Assembly: GCA_045560765.1 (NCBI GenBank)
Contig: JBJKZD010000012.1
Span: forward strand, 124,001 to 188,000
Reading direction: 5' to 3'
Source of the DNA: UBA9926 sp913064795
Lineage (GTDB): Bacteria; Pseudomonadota; Gammaproteobacteria; Pseudomonadales; Azotimanducaceae
Length of the DNA stretch: 64,000 nt
Below the pieces are notes generated by a model. It was not told where the DNA came from, ran no database searches, and saw nothing but the letters and a program-made list of their open reading frames with translations. The stretch's first letter is position 1. Each line of letters opens with the position of its first letter. Below, in pieces: positions 35,072-44,108 of the stretch. A program made the translations under genes and the position numbers.

Positions 35072-36073
35072 GTGAGTTATCAAAATCAAGCTTGGTTGGA
35101 CCAACACGTTGAGCCGGTAGAGGACCCAGAGCTCGAAATAATCGACCCCCATCACCATCTTTGGGATCACCCCGAGCACCGTTACCTACTTGACGAATTT
35201 AAGCGAGATTTAGACAGCGGGCATCGCATTGTGAGTTCAGTATTTGTTGAATGCGCAAGTATGTACCGGCAAGCAGGTCCCTCCTCGATGGCGCCGGTTG
35301 GAGAAACAGAGTTTGTTAATGGGATTGCCGCTATGTCAGCGAGCGGTGGCTATGGCGCGCAGAGAATGGCTGCGGGGATTGTTGGATTTGCTGACTTAAC
35401 ACTTGGAAAAGCGGTGGGCGCTGTACTTGATGCTCACCTTGCGGCGAGCCAGCGTTTTCGAGGCATTCGTCATGCAACGGGATGGCACCCCAGCCCGGCC
35501 ATCCGAAATTCTCACAGCGATCCTCAGGAGGGTTTGATGAGCGATCCTCGCTTCCGCGCGGGATTTGCAGAGCTTGCACCCAGGGGGCTGAGTTTTGACG
35601 CTTGGTTTTATCACCCTCAGATACCCGAGTTTATCGAGCTTGCTGATGCTTTTCCGGAAACGACCCTTGTCCTTGACCATTTTGGAGGACCCTTGGGGAT
35701 CGGTCCTTACCAGGGCCAATCCGCTGAGGTCTTTAAAGCCTGGCGGTCTGACGTGTCGAAGCTCTCCCAGCGGCCCAATGTCGTGATGAAGTTGGGTGGT
35801 TTGGTCATGCCGATCAATGGCTTTGAATTGCACAAACGGAGGCGGCCGCCAACATCCGACGAGATCAAAGCCTTGACGGGAGATTACTATCGTTTCGCGA
35901 TTGAGTGTTTTGGCGCTGATCGGTGCATGTTTGAGAGTAATTTTCCGGTTGATCGTCAAAGTTGCTCGTATCGCGTCCTGTGGAATGCATTCAAAAAGTT
36001 GGTATCGGATGCCTCTGCTTCTGAGAAAGCAGCTTTGTTTCATGACACTGCGGCACGGATTTACCGTCTATGA
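35072..36073 (+). CDS. Amidohydrolase-2 family metal-dependent hydrolase
   Basis: A 333-residue TIM-barrel hydrolase. EIIDPHHHLWDHPEHRYLLDEF is the metal-binding opening; TLVLDHFGGPLG and MFESNFPVDR hold the later ligands. This subgroup includes lactonases and decarboxylase-like enzymes (for example 2-pyrone-4,6-dicarboxylate or fucono-lactone hydrolases); the substrate cannot be told. GTG 35072 follows AAGGAG. Confidence 0.87.
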   Translation: MSYQNQAWLDQHVEPVEDPELEIIDPHHHLWDHPEHRYLLDEFKRDLDSGHRIVSSVFVECASMYRQAGPSSMAPVGETEFVNGIAAMSASGGYGAQRMAAGIVGFADLTLGKAVGAVLDAHLAASQRFRGIRHATGWHPSPAIRNSHSDPQEGLMSDPRFRAGFAELAPRGLSFDAWFYHPQIPEFIELADAFPETTLVLDHFGGPLGIGPYQGQSAEVFKAWRSDVSKLSQRPNVVMKLGGLVMPINGFELHKRRRPPTSDEIKALTGDYYRFAIECFGADRCMFESNFPVDRQSCSYRVLWNAFKKLVSDASASEKAALFHDTAARIYRL

Positions 36074-36113
36074 AGACGGAGAGGCGCTTTTAATCGAGGC
36101 AGTCTCGAGGGAC

Positions 36114-37088
36114 TCAGGGGCTGCTGAACCGCTCCATCAAAGTCGCTAAGCTCCCCTGTCGATAGCGTTTGACCAATGCCAGTGCGATGACGGCGGTCTC
36201 GATATCGACGAATCCCCGGTAGTTCTTGGGCCTAAAGTGCATTTGGAAGCTGCGAACGACCCGTTGGGTTTGGTGATCGAGTTCGCCGTTGACTGCAATA
36301 GGGTAACCGAGGGCCGCCAAGCTTGCTTGGGTGAGCCGCACTAAGTCGGTGGAGGGTCCTGGTCCGAGGACATCTCTGAAGAACGCGAGGTCCTCAGCGC
36401 GTGGCCAGGCGCCAACACCGGCCTCGTACAGTCGATACCAGGGGAACTTCGGTCCTGGATCGATTCTTCGTTCCGGAGCAATATCCGCGTGCCCGATAAC
36501 CTGTAGGGGTTCGATGTCGGGATGGCGAGCAATAATATCCTGAGCAAGGGCAATCAGCAGTTGGATTTGGGTTTCGGGATAATCGATGAATTCACAGATT
36601 GACTCCAAATCAGGAAGCTCGAGCGCTTCCAAAGATTCAGGAGCGCACCGCGAACTGTTGACGATCTCAATTCCAATAGAGCGATCGTTTAATGCGGTTT
36701 CACCGCCCCAAAAGCTTAAGCCGGCGTGCCAAGCGCGCTGGTGTTCGTTAACCAATCGATACACCTTGAGCGTGCTGTGGGGATAGGTGACATCTTCCAA
36801 TCTTGGGACCAAGTAGTGGGCGCTGACGGGCCGCTCAGATTGAACCGTGAGTGCGGTGAGCGATTCATCGAAATCCTCTGAAGTAAAGTGCAGTACGAGA
36901 TGGTTGATTCGGCCATTTTGATTGGCGGAAGGAACATCGACCAAGGGGATCGCGGTGCAACCGCACAAGATCGCGAGCGTTAGTGCGAGGCTTTGAATGA
37001 TTCGATGAGGCCGTCTCGGAAATTGGACGCAGGCCACATTGTGCGAGGGTGGTGGGTTCGGTGAGGGAGTGAATCTTGATTGGGTCAT
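36114..37088 (-). CDS. N-acetylmuramoyl-L-alanine amidase, AmiD-like lipoprotein
   Basis: A 324-residue Amidase_2 enzyme. After an N-terminal hydrophobic segment ending LAILCGC (lipobox-like, Cys about 44), the amidase domain shows NHLVLHFTS, YPHSTLKVYRLVNEHQRAWHAG, SIGIEIVN and QVIGHADIAPERRIDPG, giving zinc His and the catalytic residues. A C-terminal peptidoglycan-binding domain follows (about 245-310, LTQASLAALGYPIAVNGELD). The layout equals E. coli AmiD, an outer-membrane lipoprotein that trims anhydro-muropeptides. The N terminus before the hydrophobic segment is long; a later GTG (37037) is possible. Confidence 0.88.
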   Translation of the reverse strand: MTQSRFTPSPNPPPSHNVACVQFPRRPHRIIQSLALTLAILCGCTAIPLVDVPSANQNGRINHLVLHFTSEDFDESLTALTVQSERPVSAHYLVPRLEDVTYPHSTLKVYRLVNEHQRAWHAGLSFWGGETALNDRSIGIEIVNSSRCAPESLEALELPDLESICEFIDYPETQIQLLIALAQDIIARHPDIEPLQVIGHADIAPERRIDPGPKFPWYRLYEAGVGAWPRAEDLAFFRDVLGPGPSTDLVRLTQASLAALGYPIAVNGELDHQTQRVVRSFQMHFRPKNYRGFVDIETAVIALALVKRYRQGSLATLMERFSSP

Positions 37089-37301
37089 ATTTTTGATTGG
37101 GCGCGCTCAGCACAGCCTTGGTGAGGGTGGTAGATCAATTGCTGCATGATGGTGAACTCCATCGCTCTAGCGTCTGTATTGGATGACTGCGCTGACAGCC
37201 CTCAACCAGCCCAGTCTCTTAGGCCCCATTCAGCGCTCCCCGCAGCATCTAAAAAGCGTTCCTCAGTGATGCGGATGATTCATTCTGGCGTTAATTGGCG
37301 C

Positions 37302-39974
37302 TCAAAGCGTCTCCTTTTTACTGCGTTGAAACATTTGGAGCACGCCAGACAATGAACGGTGTTGAACCTTCTTTTGATGTGCTCGCTGCTCCAGTTGACT
37401 GAGAGTCTGGTTTAACTGGGCAAGATGATCAGGAGCAAAACCATCTTCTAGCGCTGTAGCGAATGTCTCGAGCATCATGAGATCTTCCTCAGAAAGGACT
37501 TGGTCTCGGCGTAACTGATCAATGTAAGCCCGAGCGACGAGGGGGCTGTCAGGCCATCGAACGGGAAACTGTTGTTGTGGATTAAACGTCTCGCCTGGAT
37601 CAGCCAAAGCGGCGGCGGCAATTTCATTGGCGGTGAGAAATTCGCTTGGCAGGAGTTCGAGAACATCTAAGCCTCGGGTGATCTCGGTTGCATAGATTTG
37701 TCCTTGGTACCAGTAGGTCGACCAAAAACCGCCGAGCACAAGTTGGGTCTCGTGGATAGGGCCACGATCAAAGTAGGCAATTTCTATTGGATTTTTAGAG
37801 TCGGTGAAGTCGATCACTGAAACGCCGCCCTGATACCAGGCTTGAACAAAGATGTCTCTGCCAGGAATGGGCACGATCGACCCATTATGGGCGACGCAAT
37901 TTTCGGTTTTTGTCTGGGGTGCGGGCATCTTATAGTAGGACTGGAAGTCGAGTTTGTGGTCCGCAATGTCGAAGATTGCGATGGCGCCCCAATCGATGGG
38001 ATCAAAGCTTCTGCAGCGAGGGCGCATGCCGCCGCCCCACTCGTCAGTAAACAAAACTTTCGTGCCATTATTGTTAAAGGTGGCTGAGTGCCAATAGGCA
38101 AAACCTGTGTCGGTGACCACATCCAATCGACTGGGTGTCAGGGGATGGGTGATGTCAAAGATGATGCCATTGCCTGAACAAGCCCCTGCTGCAATGCCAC
38201 CGGTGGGGTAGACGGTAATGTCATGGCATTGGTCTGTGCGAGAGGTGGTTTGTGATTCGTCATCGTGTTCCCCGCCGCGCCAAAGCCCGGCCAACGCGCC
38301 TGTTTCTGGATCGGCAAAGACCGCAGGACTGTCAACGATTTTGGCCTTAGAAGGATCCGCTACGGGTATTTCGATGACGTCAATTCTAAACAAGGCGGTC
38401 CGATTGTCGCCTGGCGTTGCGCCGATACAGCCCGCAAGCTCCTCTTCTTCGCGGATGTTAGAAGTTCCAGAATTGTAGACAATGATGGTGTCCTCATTGC
38501 TGCGCACAACAGAGTGCGTGTGTGATCCTCGGCAGGTTTGGACGAGCCCCACTTGTTTAGGTTCAGTCAGATCACTGATGTCAAAGATGCGCAGGCCTCG
38601 GAAGCGCTCGGAGCTGATATCGTCAGCGATTCCCCCGAGCCCGCAGTCGATGCGTCCTCGGTTTTCTTCAACTGACATGAGCAAAAGGTCACCGACAATC
38701 GAGACGTCACCCTGGCCGCCGGGACAGACGACAGAGCTAAGAAGGTTGGGGGGTGCACTTGGGTTGAGGCGATAAAGGTTAAAGCCGTGATATCCCCCCA
38801 AAGCTAAAAGGTCTCCCGAAAAAGCCATATCGGTATAAGAAAAGCTCAGCAGGGGAGAACGTTTTGAGCGGGGTTCGGGCTTTTCCCGATGAGGCAAAGT
38901 CCCTGAATCAGCGGGCTTATGTTTTTCTGTATGGGATTCAGTCTGCTCTTGGACCTCGGATGCCCCATCCTTGCTCATGAAAGGAAGCGATGCGGCCCAG
39001 CGAGACCACCAACTGACCTCCTCGGGTTGATCTTCTTTCGGCGCTAATGGCGGCAATTCAGAGGGGTTTTCTGGATCAAAGAAACCCGGTGGTTTGGGTA
39101 AATTTACGACAAGGCGCATATTCAGCGCCGCTTCGCCTCCTGTCGGGAACCCCGCTGGAAGATTAGCCCGGGGGTCTGGGGAAAGGCCGGCCCGAAGTAG
39201 ATCCATACGATCAATCTCTGCGGTTTGCTCGTTTTTTAGGTCTGTAATGAATTGGTAGAGGGCTGGATCGTGAGCGGAGCCTGGCAACTCCAAGAGATTC
39301 TTTGTCATCTCAAGGGCACCGTCGTGATGGTTGATCATGAGTTCCAAGAACAGCGTTTCAAATTCGAGGCTGGATGCGTCCGCAAGCGCGCGCATCTGCT
39401 CAGGCGAAGCCATGCCCATCGCGGCGTGATGCGTGGACATGTCGGAATGATCCATCTCGCGAACATGGGATTGTTCACGATCATCAAGCCACGATTCCAT
39501 AAAAGTAATTTCGTCGATTTGGGACGCTTTAATTCTGCCTGCGACGTCAATAAACGAGGGCTGGTTGGTGCGCTCGTTAACGAGATTTGCCATGTCGACC
39601 GCTTGCTGATGGTGGACGATCATGTCCTGCAGAAAGCGCGTATCGTCGGGCGAGAAGCTGGAGACTGCGATTGCGGAGGCCTCTGCGGCATCGAGTATTT
39701 TATGTGGTTGGCCCGGTGCGCCAGGTTGAATGATGGGCGGCTCTGCCATTGCCGTGAGTGAAAGCAGAAGGCCCCCGCAGGCGCTAGAGGTTACTGAACC
39801 AAGGTTGGTCCAGCGCAAAATCGATTTTTTTTGGACTCGATTTGATCGGTGGTCAATCGAGAAGCCATGGTCTAAAAAGCCATTCGTCAATAAGCCATTA
39901 TTGGACGAACCAACATTTAAAAACTTAGGAATTTTAAAGCCGATAAGTCCAAGTGAAAGCTTACGCCTTAGCAT
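37302..39974 (-). CDS. Large DUF305 and LVIVD-type beta-propeller protein
   Basis: About 890 residues, probably exported. ATG 39974 has GGAG 6 nt upstream; a TTG at 39986 and an internal TTG at 39818, just before a good signal peptide (hydrophobic core then TAMA-E), are alternatives. Next come two DUF305 halves with MIVHHQQAVDMA and MINHHDGALEMT, the His pairs of that ferritin-like fold, then a Lys/Glu/Pro-rich linker (about 305-370). The rest is a propeller-like LVIVD-repeat region (FRGLRIFDISDLTEPKQVG; GGVSVIDFTDSKNPIEIAYF), with paired cysteines suggesting disulfides. Function unknown; DUF305 proteins are often linked to metals, especially copper. Confidence 0.8.
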   Translation of the reverse strand: MLRRKLSLGLIGFKIPKFLNVGSSNNGLLTNGFLDHGFSIDHRSNRVQKKSILRWTNLGSVTSSACGGLLLSLTAMAEPPIIQPGAPGQPHKILDAAEASAIAVSSFSPDDTRFLQDMIVHHQQAVDMANLVNERTNQPSFIDVAGRIKASQIDEITFMESWLDDREQSHVREMDHSDMSTHHAAMGMASPEQMRALADASSLEFETLFLELMINHHDGALEMTKNLLELPGSAHDPALYQFITDLKNEQTAEIDRMDLLRAGLSPDPRANLPAGFPTGGEAALNMRLVVNLPKPPGFFDPENPSELPPLAPKEDQPEEVSWWSRWAASLPFMSKDGASEVQEQTESHTEKHKPADSGTLPHREKPEPRSKRSPLLSFSYTDMAFSGDLLALGGYHGFNLYRLNPSAPPNLLSSVVCPGGQGDVSIVGDLLLMSVEENRGRIDCGLGGIADDISSERFRGLRIFDISDLTEPKQVGLVQTCRGSHTHSVVRSNEDTIIVYNSGTSNIREEEELAGCIGATPGDNRTALFRIDVIEIPVADPSKAKIVDSPAVFADPETGALAGLWRGGEHDDESQTTSRTDQCHDITVYPTGGIAAGACSGNGIIFDITHPLTPSRLDVVTDTGFAYWHSATFNNNGTKVLFTDEWGGGMRPRCRSFDPIDWGAIAIFDIADHKLDFQSYYKMPAPQTKTENCVAHNGSIVPIPGRDIFVQAWYQGGVSVIDFTDSKNPIEIAYFDRGPIHETQLVLGGFWSTYWYQGQIYATEITRGLDVLELLPSEFLTANEIAAAALADPGETFNPQQQFPVRWPDSPLVARAYIDQLRRDQVLSEEDLMMLETFATALEDGFAPDHLAQLNQTLSQLEQRAHQKKVQHRSLSGVLQMFQRSKKETL
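39860..39960. repeat. Degenerate short repeats at the N-terminal coding end
   Basis: AAGCCAT recurs at 39866, 39880 and 39892 within similar 12-14 nt frames, and encodes the repetitive NNGLLTNGFLDHGFS stretch of the DUF305 protein. It resembles the repeats found elsewhere between genes. Confidence 0.5.
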
Positions 39975-40249
39975 CGCTTGCTCCAAATTTGTGATCGAGC
40001 TCTAGATGCGCTTGAGGCTCAATTCTGATGTATGAATGTAGGTTAGCAACAGCACCAGTGAGGTTGTAACCATAGCATTACCTCCGCTCGAGAACAGCTT
40101 TGAGGGATCCGCCGTGTGTCATCAGGGTTTGTTAGGGTCTTAATGAGTTCACGAGTTTTAGTTTGAGTTTCCCACCGGATTTCCCGTAAGTCTCCATCGT
40201 TTTCAAGCGGTATCGTGGTAGCGTTTGATAAAGCCCACGAGGAGTCGAC

Positions 40250-40645
40250 ATGAAATCTGTGAAGGTATCAGACTATATGGTGGGAAAGCCGGTGACGGTG
40301 CCCGAAACCGTTACCATTGCTCAAGCCGCGCGAGTCATCACGGACAATAAGGTCTCTGGGGTAATTGTGGTCGATACAGACGGCCGTGCCGTCGGCATGC
40401 TTTCTGAACTGGATTGCCTACGCAGCCTGTTGTCGGAGATCTATAATGGCCAGACCTTAGGCGGCGACTCAGTCGTTGACGTCATGACAACGCCAGTCAC
40501 CGATGCGGCGCCGGATGATGACATCATCAGTGTGGCTGAGTCGATGCTGTCAAACAAGCAGCGCAGGCGCCCTGTCGTCAATCAGGGGTCATTGGTGGGC
40601 CAGATTACGTGTCGGCAGCTGCTCGGCGCGCTTTTGGATTATTGA
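40250..40645 (+). CDS. Two-CBS-domain protein
   Basis: A 131-residue stand-alone pair of CBS domains (VSDYMVGKPVTVPETVTIAQAARVI and VVDVMTTPVTDAAPDDDIISVAESM), each ending in the usual GxxT/S nucleotide-binding strand (GMLSELDCLR; GQITCRQLL). Such proteins sense adenine nucleotides. ATG 40250 follows GAGGAG. A tandem repeat starts shortly after the stop codon. Confidence 0.9.
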   Translation: MKSVKVSDYMVGKPVTVPETVTIAQAARVITDNKVSGVIVVDTDGRAVGMLSELDCLRSLLSEIYNGQTLGGDSVVDVMTTPVTDAAPDDDIISVAESMLSNKQRRRPVVNQGSLVGQITCRQLLGALLDY

Positions 40646-40681
40646 ATACTCCCTTCCCTTGACCAACGTTTTGATAGCCAG

Positions 40682-40785
40682 TGGTCTATAGCCAGAAGTG
40701 GATAGCCAGAAGTGGATAGCCAGAAGTGGATAGTCAGAGGCTGGATAGCTAACGGTCGATAGCCAGAGATTCGACAATCAGCTTC
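40682..40785. repeat. Tandem repeat, 14-nt unit
   Basis: GGATAGCCAGAAGT at 40700-40713 and 40714-40727, then GGATAGTCAGAGGCT (40728-40742), GGATAGC and weaker copies (CGATAGCCAGAGATT), with a partial copy upstream (TCTATAGCCAGAAGT). It begins about 40 nt after the CBS gene stop. Confidence 0.9.
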
Positions 40786-41029
40786 GAGGGCGTTTCGGAC
40801 AAGTGCACGATTCAACGTCTTTTAAACGTTGCGCCGGGTAAGCGAGTCGCGCCGGGTCGTTCAGCAAGCGAAGGTGATTAAGTAGGCCTTTGGCTCAAGT
40901 TGCTTTGCATCCAAGAATTGTTGTCTGTGCTGAATGTAAAAGGCCTAGGCTGCACTGGTTAGGGATTCCATTCTCTGCGATCTGCCAGAGTGTTCTCTGT
41001 CACTGCGGTTATCTGGGTTGAGGGCGTTT

Positions 41030-41398
41030 TTAATCGATATCCTGGCCAAAAACCAAAATGTATCCGTTAATGTCGGTCACGCTGAAATCCCTGATACCAT
41101 AGTCTCGATCTCCGATTTCAGTGGTGATGTTAGTGCCATTTCTTTTCAGCTCATCGTAATAAGCATTGACATCAACGAGCCAGTAAAACAGTCGGATGGG
41201 TCTTGGTAAATCGCTCGATTGAATGAAATGCAGTGCGGCATTGTCGCGCCAAACAACCGCATATTCGGATGATTGAAAGTCGCAGTGAAAGCCGAGACTG
41301 TTCACAAAAAAATCGACGGTCGGTTCGACACTGGCGACCTCTAAAACCGGTGCGCCCTGAATGAACTGGGTGGGTGAGGAAGATGGCTTTTGAGGCAC
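41030..41398 (-). CDS. VOC superfamily (glyoxalase/bleomycin resistance-like) protein
   Basis: A 122-residue vicinal oxygen chelate fold protein: APVLEVASVEPTVDFFVNSLGF opens the first beta-alpha-beta-beta-beta unit, and YGIRDFSVTDINGYILVFGQ closes the second with the usual D-x-x-G-x-x-L/I-x-F/V pattern. Function unknown; could be dioxygenase, lyase or binding protein. Confidence 0.83.
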   Translation of the reverse strand: MPQKPSSSPTQFIQGAPVLEVASVEPTVDFFVNSLGFHCDFQSSEYAVVWRDNAALHFIQSSDLPRPIRLFYWLVDVNAYYDELKRNGTNITTEIGDRDYGIRDFSVTDINGYILVFGQDID

Positions 41399-41533
41399 CG
41401 AAGGTCCTTATTCGTGAGATCGTGGTTCTCCTTGAAAAAAAAGATTAGTCGGGTTCGACAGGTTTCTCAACTCGATGTGCCGGATGGCAGGTTGGGTGAC
41501 CGTGCTTTTGAACTCGCCAACATCAATCAAGCG

Positions 41534-41974
41534 CTACTGAATTACAAATCCGGTGAGCATCGCGCGCTCGAGTTCGATCGGGTCTTCGCCCGTTTTAAAG
41601 AGCTGACGAACATTCGACTCAATTCGCTTAATGAATCCAGTTTTGCCACTAGTGGAGGTTATCTCATCGAATTGGCTGATTTGCATCAAAGTGAGTAGTT
41701 CGCTCTGGATCAGTGGTAAGTTGGCTTTGAAAGTATCACTCGTTGGGGCATCTCGAGTTTGCAGGCTGACGGTAATTTGGAGATATCGCATCTTGCCCTT
41801 AACGTCAAAATTGGTCACGACCGGAGGTACTTCCACATAAATAAAAGGTCGATCATCAACGAAGGTACCGGCGTTTTCCGTGGTGCTAACGTCGCCGAAG
41901 TAGAAGTAAGCGCCGATGCCTCCACTGACTAGCAAGAGGGCGGCGAGGATACCTGAGAGTAGGAGTTTGTTCAT
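41534..41974 (-). CDS. Orphan FliL-like membrane protein
   Basis: A 146-residue protein with one N-terminal membrane helix (about 4-25, LLSGILAALLLVSGGIGAYFY) and a periplasmic domain of the FliL family (YVEVPPVVTNFDVKGKMRY, then LQITVSLQTRD, ending DPIELERAMLTGFVIQ). ATG 41974 is chosen since codons upstream are unlike the family. In flagellated cells FliL binds the stator, but there are no flagellar genes here, so it may be an unrelated homolog. A frameshifted second copy lies at 46927-47392 on the other strand. Confidence 0.78.
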   Translation of the reverse strand: MNKLLLSGILAALLLVSGGIGAYFYFGDVSTTENAGTFVDDRPFIYVEVPPVVTNFDVKGKMRYLQITVSLQTRDAPTSDTFKANLPLIQSELLTLMQISQFDEITSTSGKTGFIKRIESNVRQLFKTGEDPIELERAMLTGFVIQ

Positions 41975-42072
41975 GTAAAGGTGCCTGTAATGGGTTGAAG
42001 AGGCGGCCTGGGCGCAGTCCCTCTCTGTGTTTCGTATTGGCCATTGATGATTCGAGGTCAAGACTTAAGGTA

Positions 42073-42124
42073 AGACCCTGATGCGCCTTTTTAAGGGGGG
42101 GGTAGGAGACGCATCAGGGTCTTT
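42073..42124. repeat. 14-bp inverted repeat with inner hairpin
   Basis: AAGACCCTGATGCG (42073-42086) is perfectly complementary to CGCATCAGGGTCTT (42111-42124); the loop contains CCTTTTTAAGGG, which can extend the stem. A T-run follows on the plus strand (42121-42126). It looks like a terminator but no plus-strand gene precedes it. Confidence 0.8.
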
Positions 42125-42688
42125 TTCCAAACGCAAGGAAAGGGGGGGATCCTCGCGCTGAAACCGTTTTAAAAGAAATCCTCTCTGACTAGACTGTTGC
42201 AATTAACTAAGCAATCGTTGTGCCAGGTTTTTCGATCTCGAAGTTATTGTTGGCTAAAGGACTTAAAAAAATCGGGTTGAGCGCCTGACTAAAGCCGCCG
42301 ATCCCGGCGGGTATATGTCCTCTCGGGTTTGGGTGTCATCACGCTGAGCGACGCGAAGATCTGTCTCCAACTGTCTGCGACCAAACGAATTGCCCTATTT
42401 TTACAGGGTTTTGCTGTTTATTCTAAGGACGGGTGGCCAATTTTGAGAAAGCTTCAGGGTCGTAATCGCCGTGATTAAGTTCGAGCGGCGGAGGCTCGAC
42501 TTGTCTCGAGTCTGAGCTCAAGCCCTTACCATGAGTACCACAATTTAAGGATTTAATGATGCAGACTGCTGTCGCTCCGGACGTTGCTGGCTTCAAAGAG
42601 GATGGGATGACCTAGACTCTTACCGGGGTTTGAATGATTTCGGTGCGTTGCAGCAAAGCAATGCGCCGGGACGGTGCGTCCACATTTA

Positions 42689-42724
42689 CTCACCACAACT
42701 CAGATCTATCTGTGTTGTGGTGAG
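42689..42724. repeat. 36-nt near-perfect palindromic hairpin
   Basis: CTCACCACAAC at 42689-42699 pairs with GTTGTGGTGAG at 42714-42724; inside, CAGAT and ATCTG pair after a single T-T mismatch, giving a stem of 16 base pairs with a 2-nt loop. It lies 85 nt after the queA stop but has no T-run on that strand. Confidence 0.85.
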
Positions 42725-42808
42725 AGGAGTCGTTGAGTTTCGAATTACGGGTAAAGAGAATGATCGTGATGCTGGAGGTCTGCTCGCCTCGAGGGCAGAG
42801 CAGCTTGA

Positions 42809-43828
42809 TCATAGGATTAACATCGCATCGCCGTAGCTAAAAAATCGATATTCCTCGGCGATCGCGATCCTGTAGGCTTCAGACATCAGCGAATGCCCCG
42901 CGAGCGCGCTGACCAACATCAAAAGTGTGGAGCCAGGAAGATGAAAATTGGTCAACAGTGAATCGACGATTTGAAACTCATAGCCTGGGTAGATAAAGAT
43001 ACTTGTCTCTCCTGCGCCACTTTGGAGTACCCCGTTGGTCGCCGCTGATTCTAGTGCTCTAACGCTGGTTGTCCCTACCGCGAGAATGCGTCCGCCGGTT
43101 TCTCTGTGACGAAAAATGCTCTTCGCTGTTTGATCGGAGATTGAGAACCACTCTTCGTGCATGGTGTGGTCGCGGATGTCACTGACCTGGACGGGTTGAA
43201 AGGTGCCCGCACCTACATGCAATGTGACCATCTCTTGACCAATTCCAAGGTCTGCAATCATCTCGAGCATGGATGAATCGAAGTGGAGTCCTGCAGTAGG
43301 CGCGGCGACCGCGCCGGCGGTCTCGGCGTAAACGGTTTGGTAGCGAGTTTGGTCATGAAGGTCCGGTTGTCGTTTGACGTAGGGTGGAAGAGGAATTTGT
43401 CCGTGCTCAGCAGAGATTATTGATACACCTGGTTCAGGAAACTCAAGCTCAAAGAAACGATCCTTCCGACCTGTCACGCGAACAACAAAGGCACCGCTTG
43501 TCAGGATGATCTCTGTCCCCGGTTTAGGGGCTTTGCTGGCACGAATTTGCGCTAGGGCGGTTTGCTTGCCGGTGATGCGCTCCAGCATGATTTCGACGTG
43601 TCCTCCCGAAGATTTTCTGCCGGTGAACCGTGCTGGGATGACCTTGGTGTTATTAAAAATCAGCAGGTCTTGAGGTGACAGATACTCGGTGATGTTGGCG
43701 AATGACCGGTGCTCAATCGTGCCAGTGTTGCGATGAATCACCATTAACCTGGCATCTCGGCGTTGCGCAGGCGGATGTTGCGCGATGAGGTGTTCGGGTA
43801 ACTGATAATCAAAGTCTGCTTTTTGCAT
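42809..43828 (-). CDS. queA: S-adenosylmethionine:tRNA ribosyltransferase-isomerase
   Basis: A 339-residue QueA that transfers the ribosyl moiety of SAM to 7-aminomethyl-7-deazaguanine in tRNA during queuosine synthesis. Signatures: FDYQLPEHLIAQHPPAQR, LLIFNNTKVIPARF, GAVAAPTAGLHFD, TLHVGAGTFQPV and NFHLPGSTLLMLVSA. ATG 43828 starts at the usual place; upstream codons are spurious. Normally queA precedes tgt; here tgt is 5.5 kb away on the other strand, pointing away. Confidence 0.95.
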   Translation of the reverse strand: MQKADFDYQLPEHLIAQHPPAQRRDARLMVIHRNTGTIEHRSFANITEYLSPQDLLIFNNTKVIPARFTGRKSSGGHVEIMLERITGKQTALAQIRASKAPKPGTEIILTSGAFVVRVTGRKDRFFELEFPEPGVSIISAEHGQIPLPPYVKRQPDLHDQTRYQTVYAETAGAVAAPTAGLHFDSSMLEMIADLGIGQEMVTLHVGAGTFQPVQVSDIRDHTMHEEWFSISDQTAKSIFRHRETGGRILAVGTTSVRALESAATNGVLQSGAGETSIFIYPGYEFQIVDSLLTNFHLPGSTLLMLVSALAGHSLMSEAYRIAIAEEYRFFSYGDAMLIL

Positions 43829-43931
43829 GGGCGGGGCCCTGTTTAATGAATGGGGGACGCAACGCGCCCTCGCAAACCAATCACGAGTGGAGGCCGTATC
43901 ATAACCACTATCGTATCGAGGCTCAGCTCCT

Positions 43932-44108
43932 ATGTTTTCTTGGTTTAAAAAAGATCCAGTAGCAAAATTAAAAAAAGCGTATTTGGCAAAACTCGAAGCA
44001 GCAATGATGGCCCAACGCAATGGCGATATTCGGGGTTACTCGGCATTAACAGCAGAAGCCGAGGCGATTCGCGAGGAAATGGAAATCGCTGCGCAACACG
44101 CGATTTGA
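43932..44108 (+). CDS. Small DUF6435-type protein
   Basis: A 58-residue protein: MFSWFKKDPVAKLKKAYLAK, then LEAAMMAQRNGDIRGYSALTAEAEAIREEME. This is the pattern of the short Lacal_2735/DUF6435 family (FxxFKxDPxxKLxKxY, QRNGDIRGYS), of unknown function. Its last codon and stop overlap a TTG start of the next gene as TTGA. It is divergent from queA with about 100 nt between starts. Confidence 0.85.
   Translation: MFSWFKKDPVAKLKKAYLAKLEAAMMAQRNGDIRGYSALTAEAEAIREEMEIAAQHAI

Larger units (their letters stand above)
41975..42808. other. 834-nt gap with two strong hairpins
   Basis: No supported gene. It holds the inverted repeats at 42073-42124 and 42689-42724, a G-run (GGGGGGGG near 42096), and a smaller GC hairpin near 42293-42310. 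Confidence 0.55.

Noticed and set aside
40682..40785. CRISPR array
   Set aside because: The 14-nt units are contiguous with no spacers and decay toward the ends. It is a simple tandem repeat.
41390..41698. Protein on the plus strand overlapping the FliL-like gene
   Set aside because: It is mostly the antisense of a gene with clear family match.
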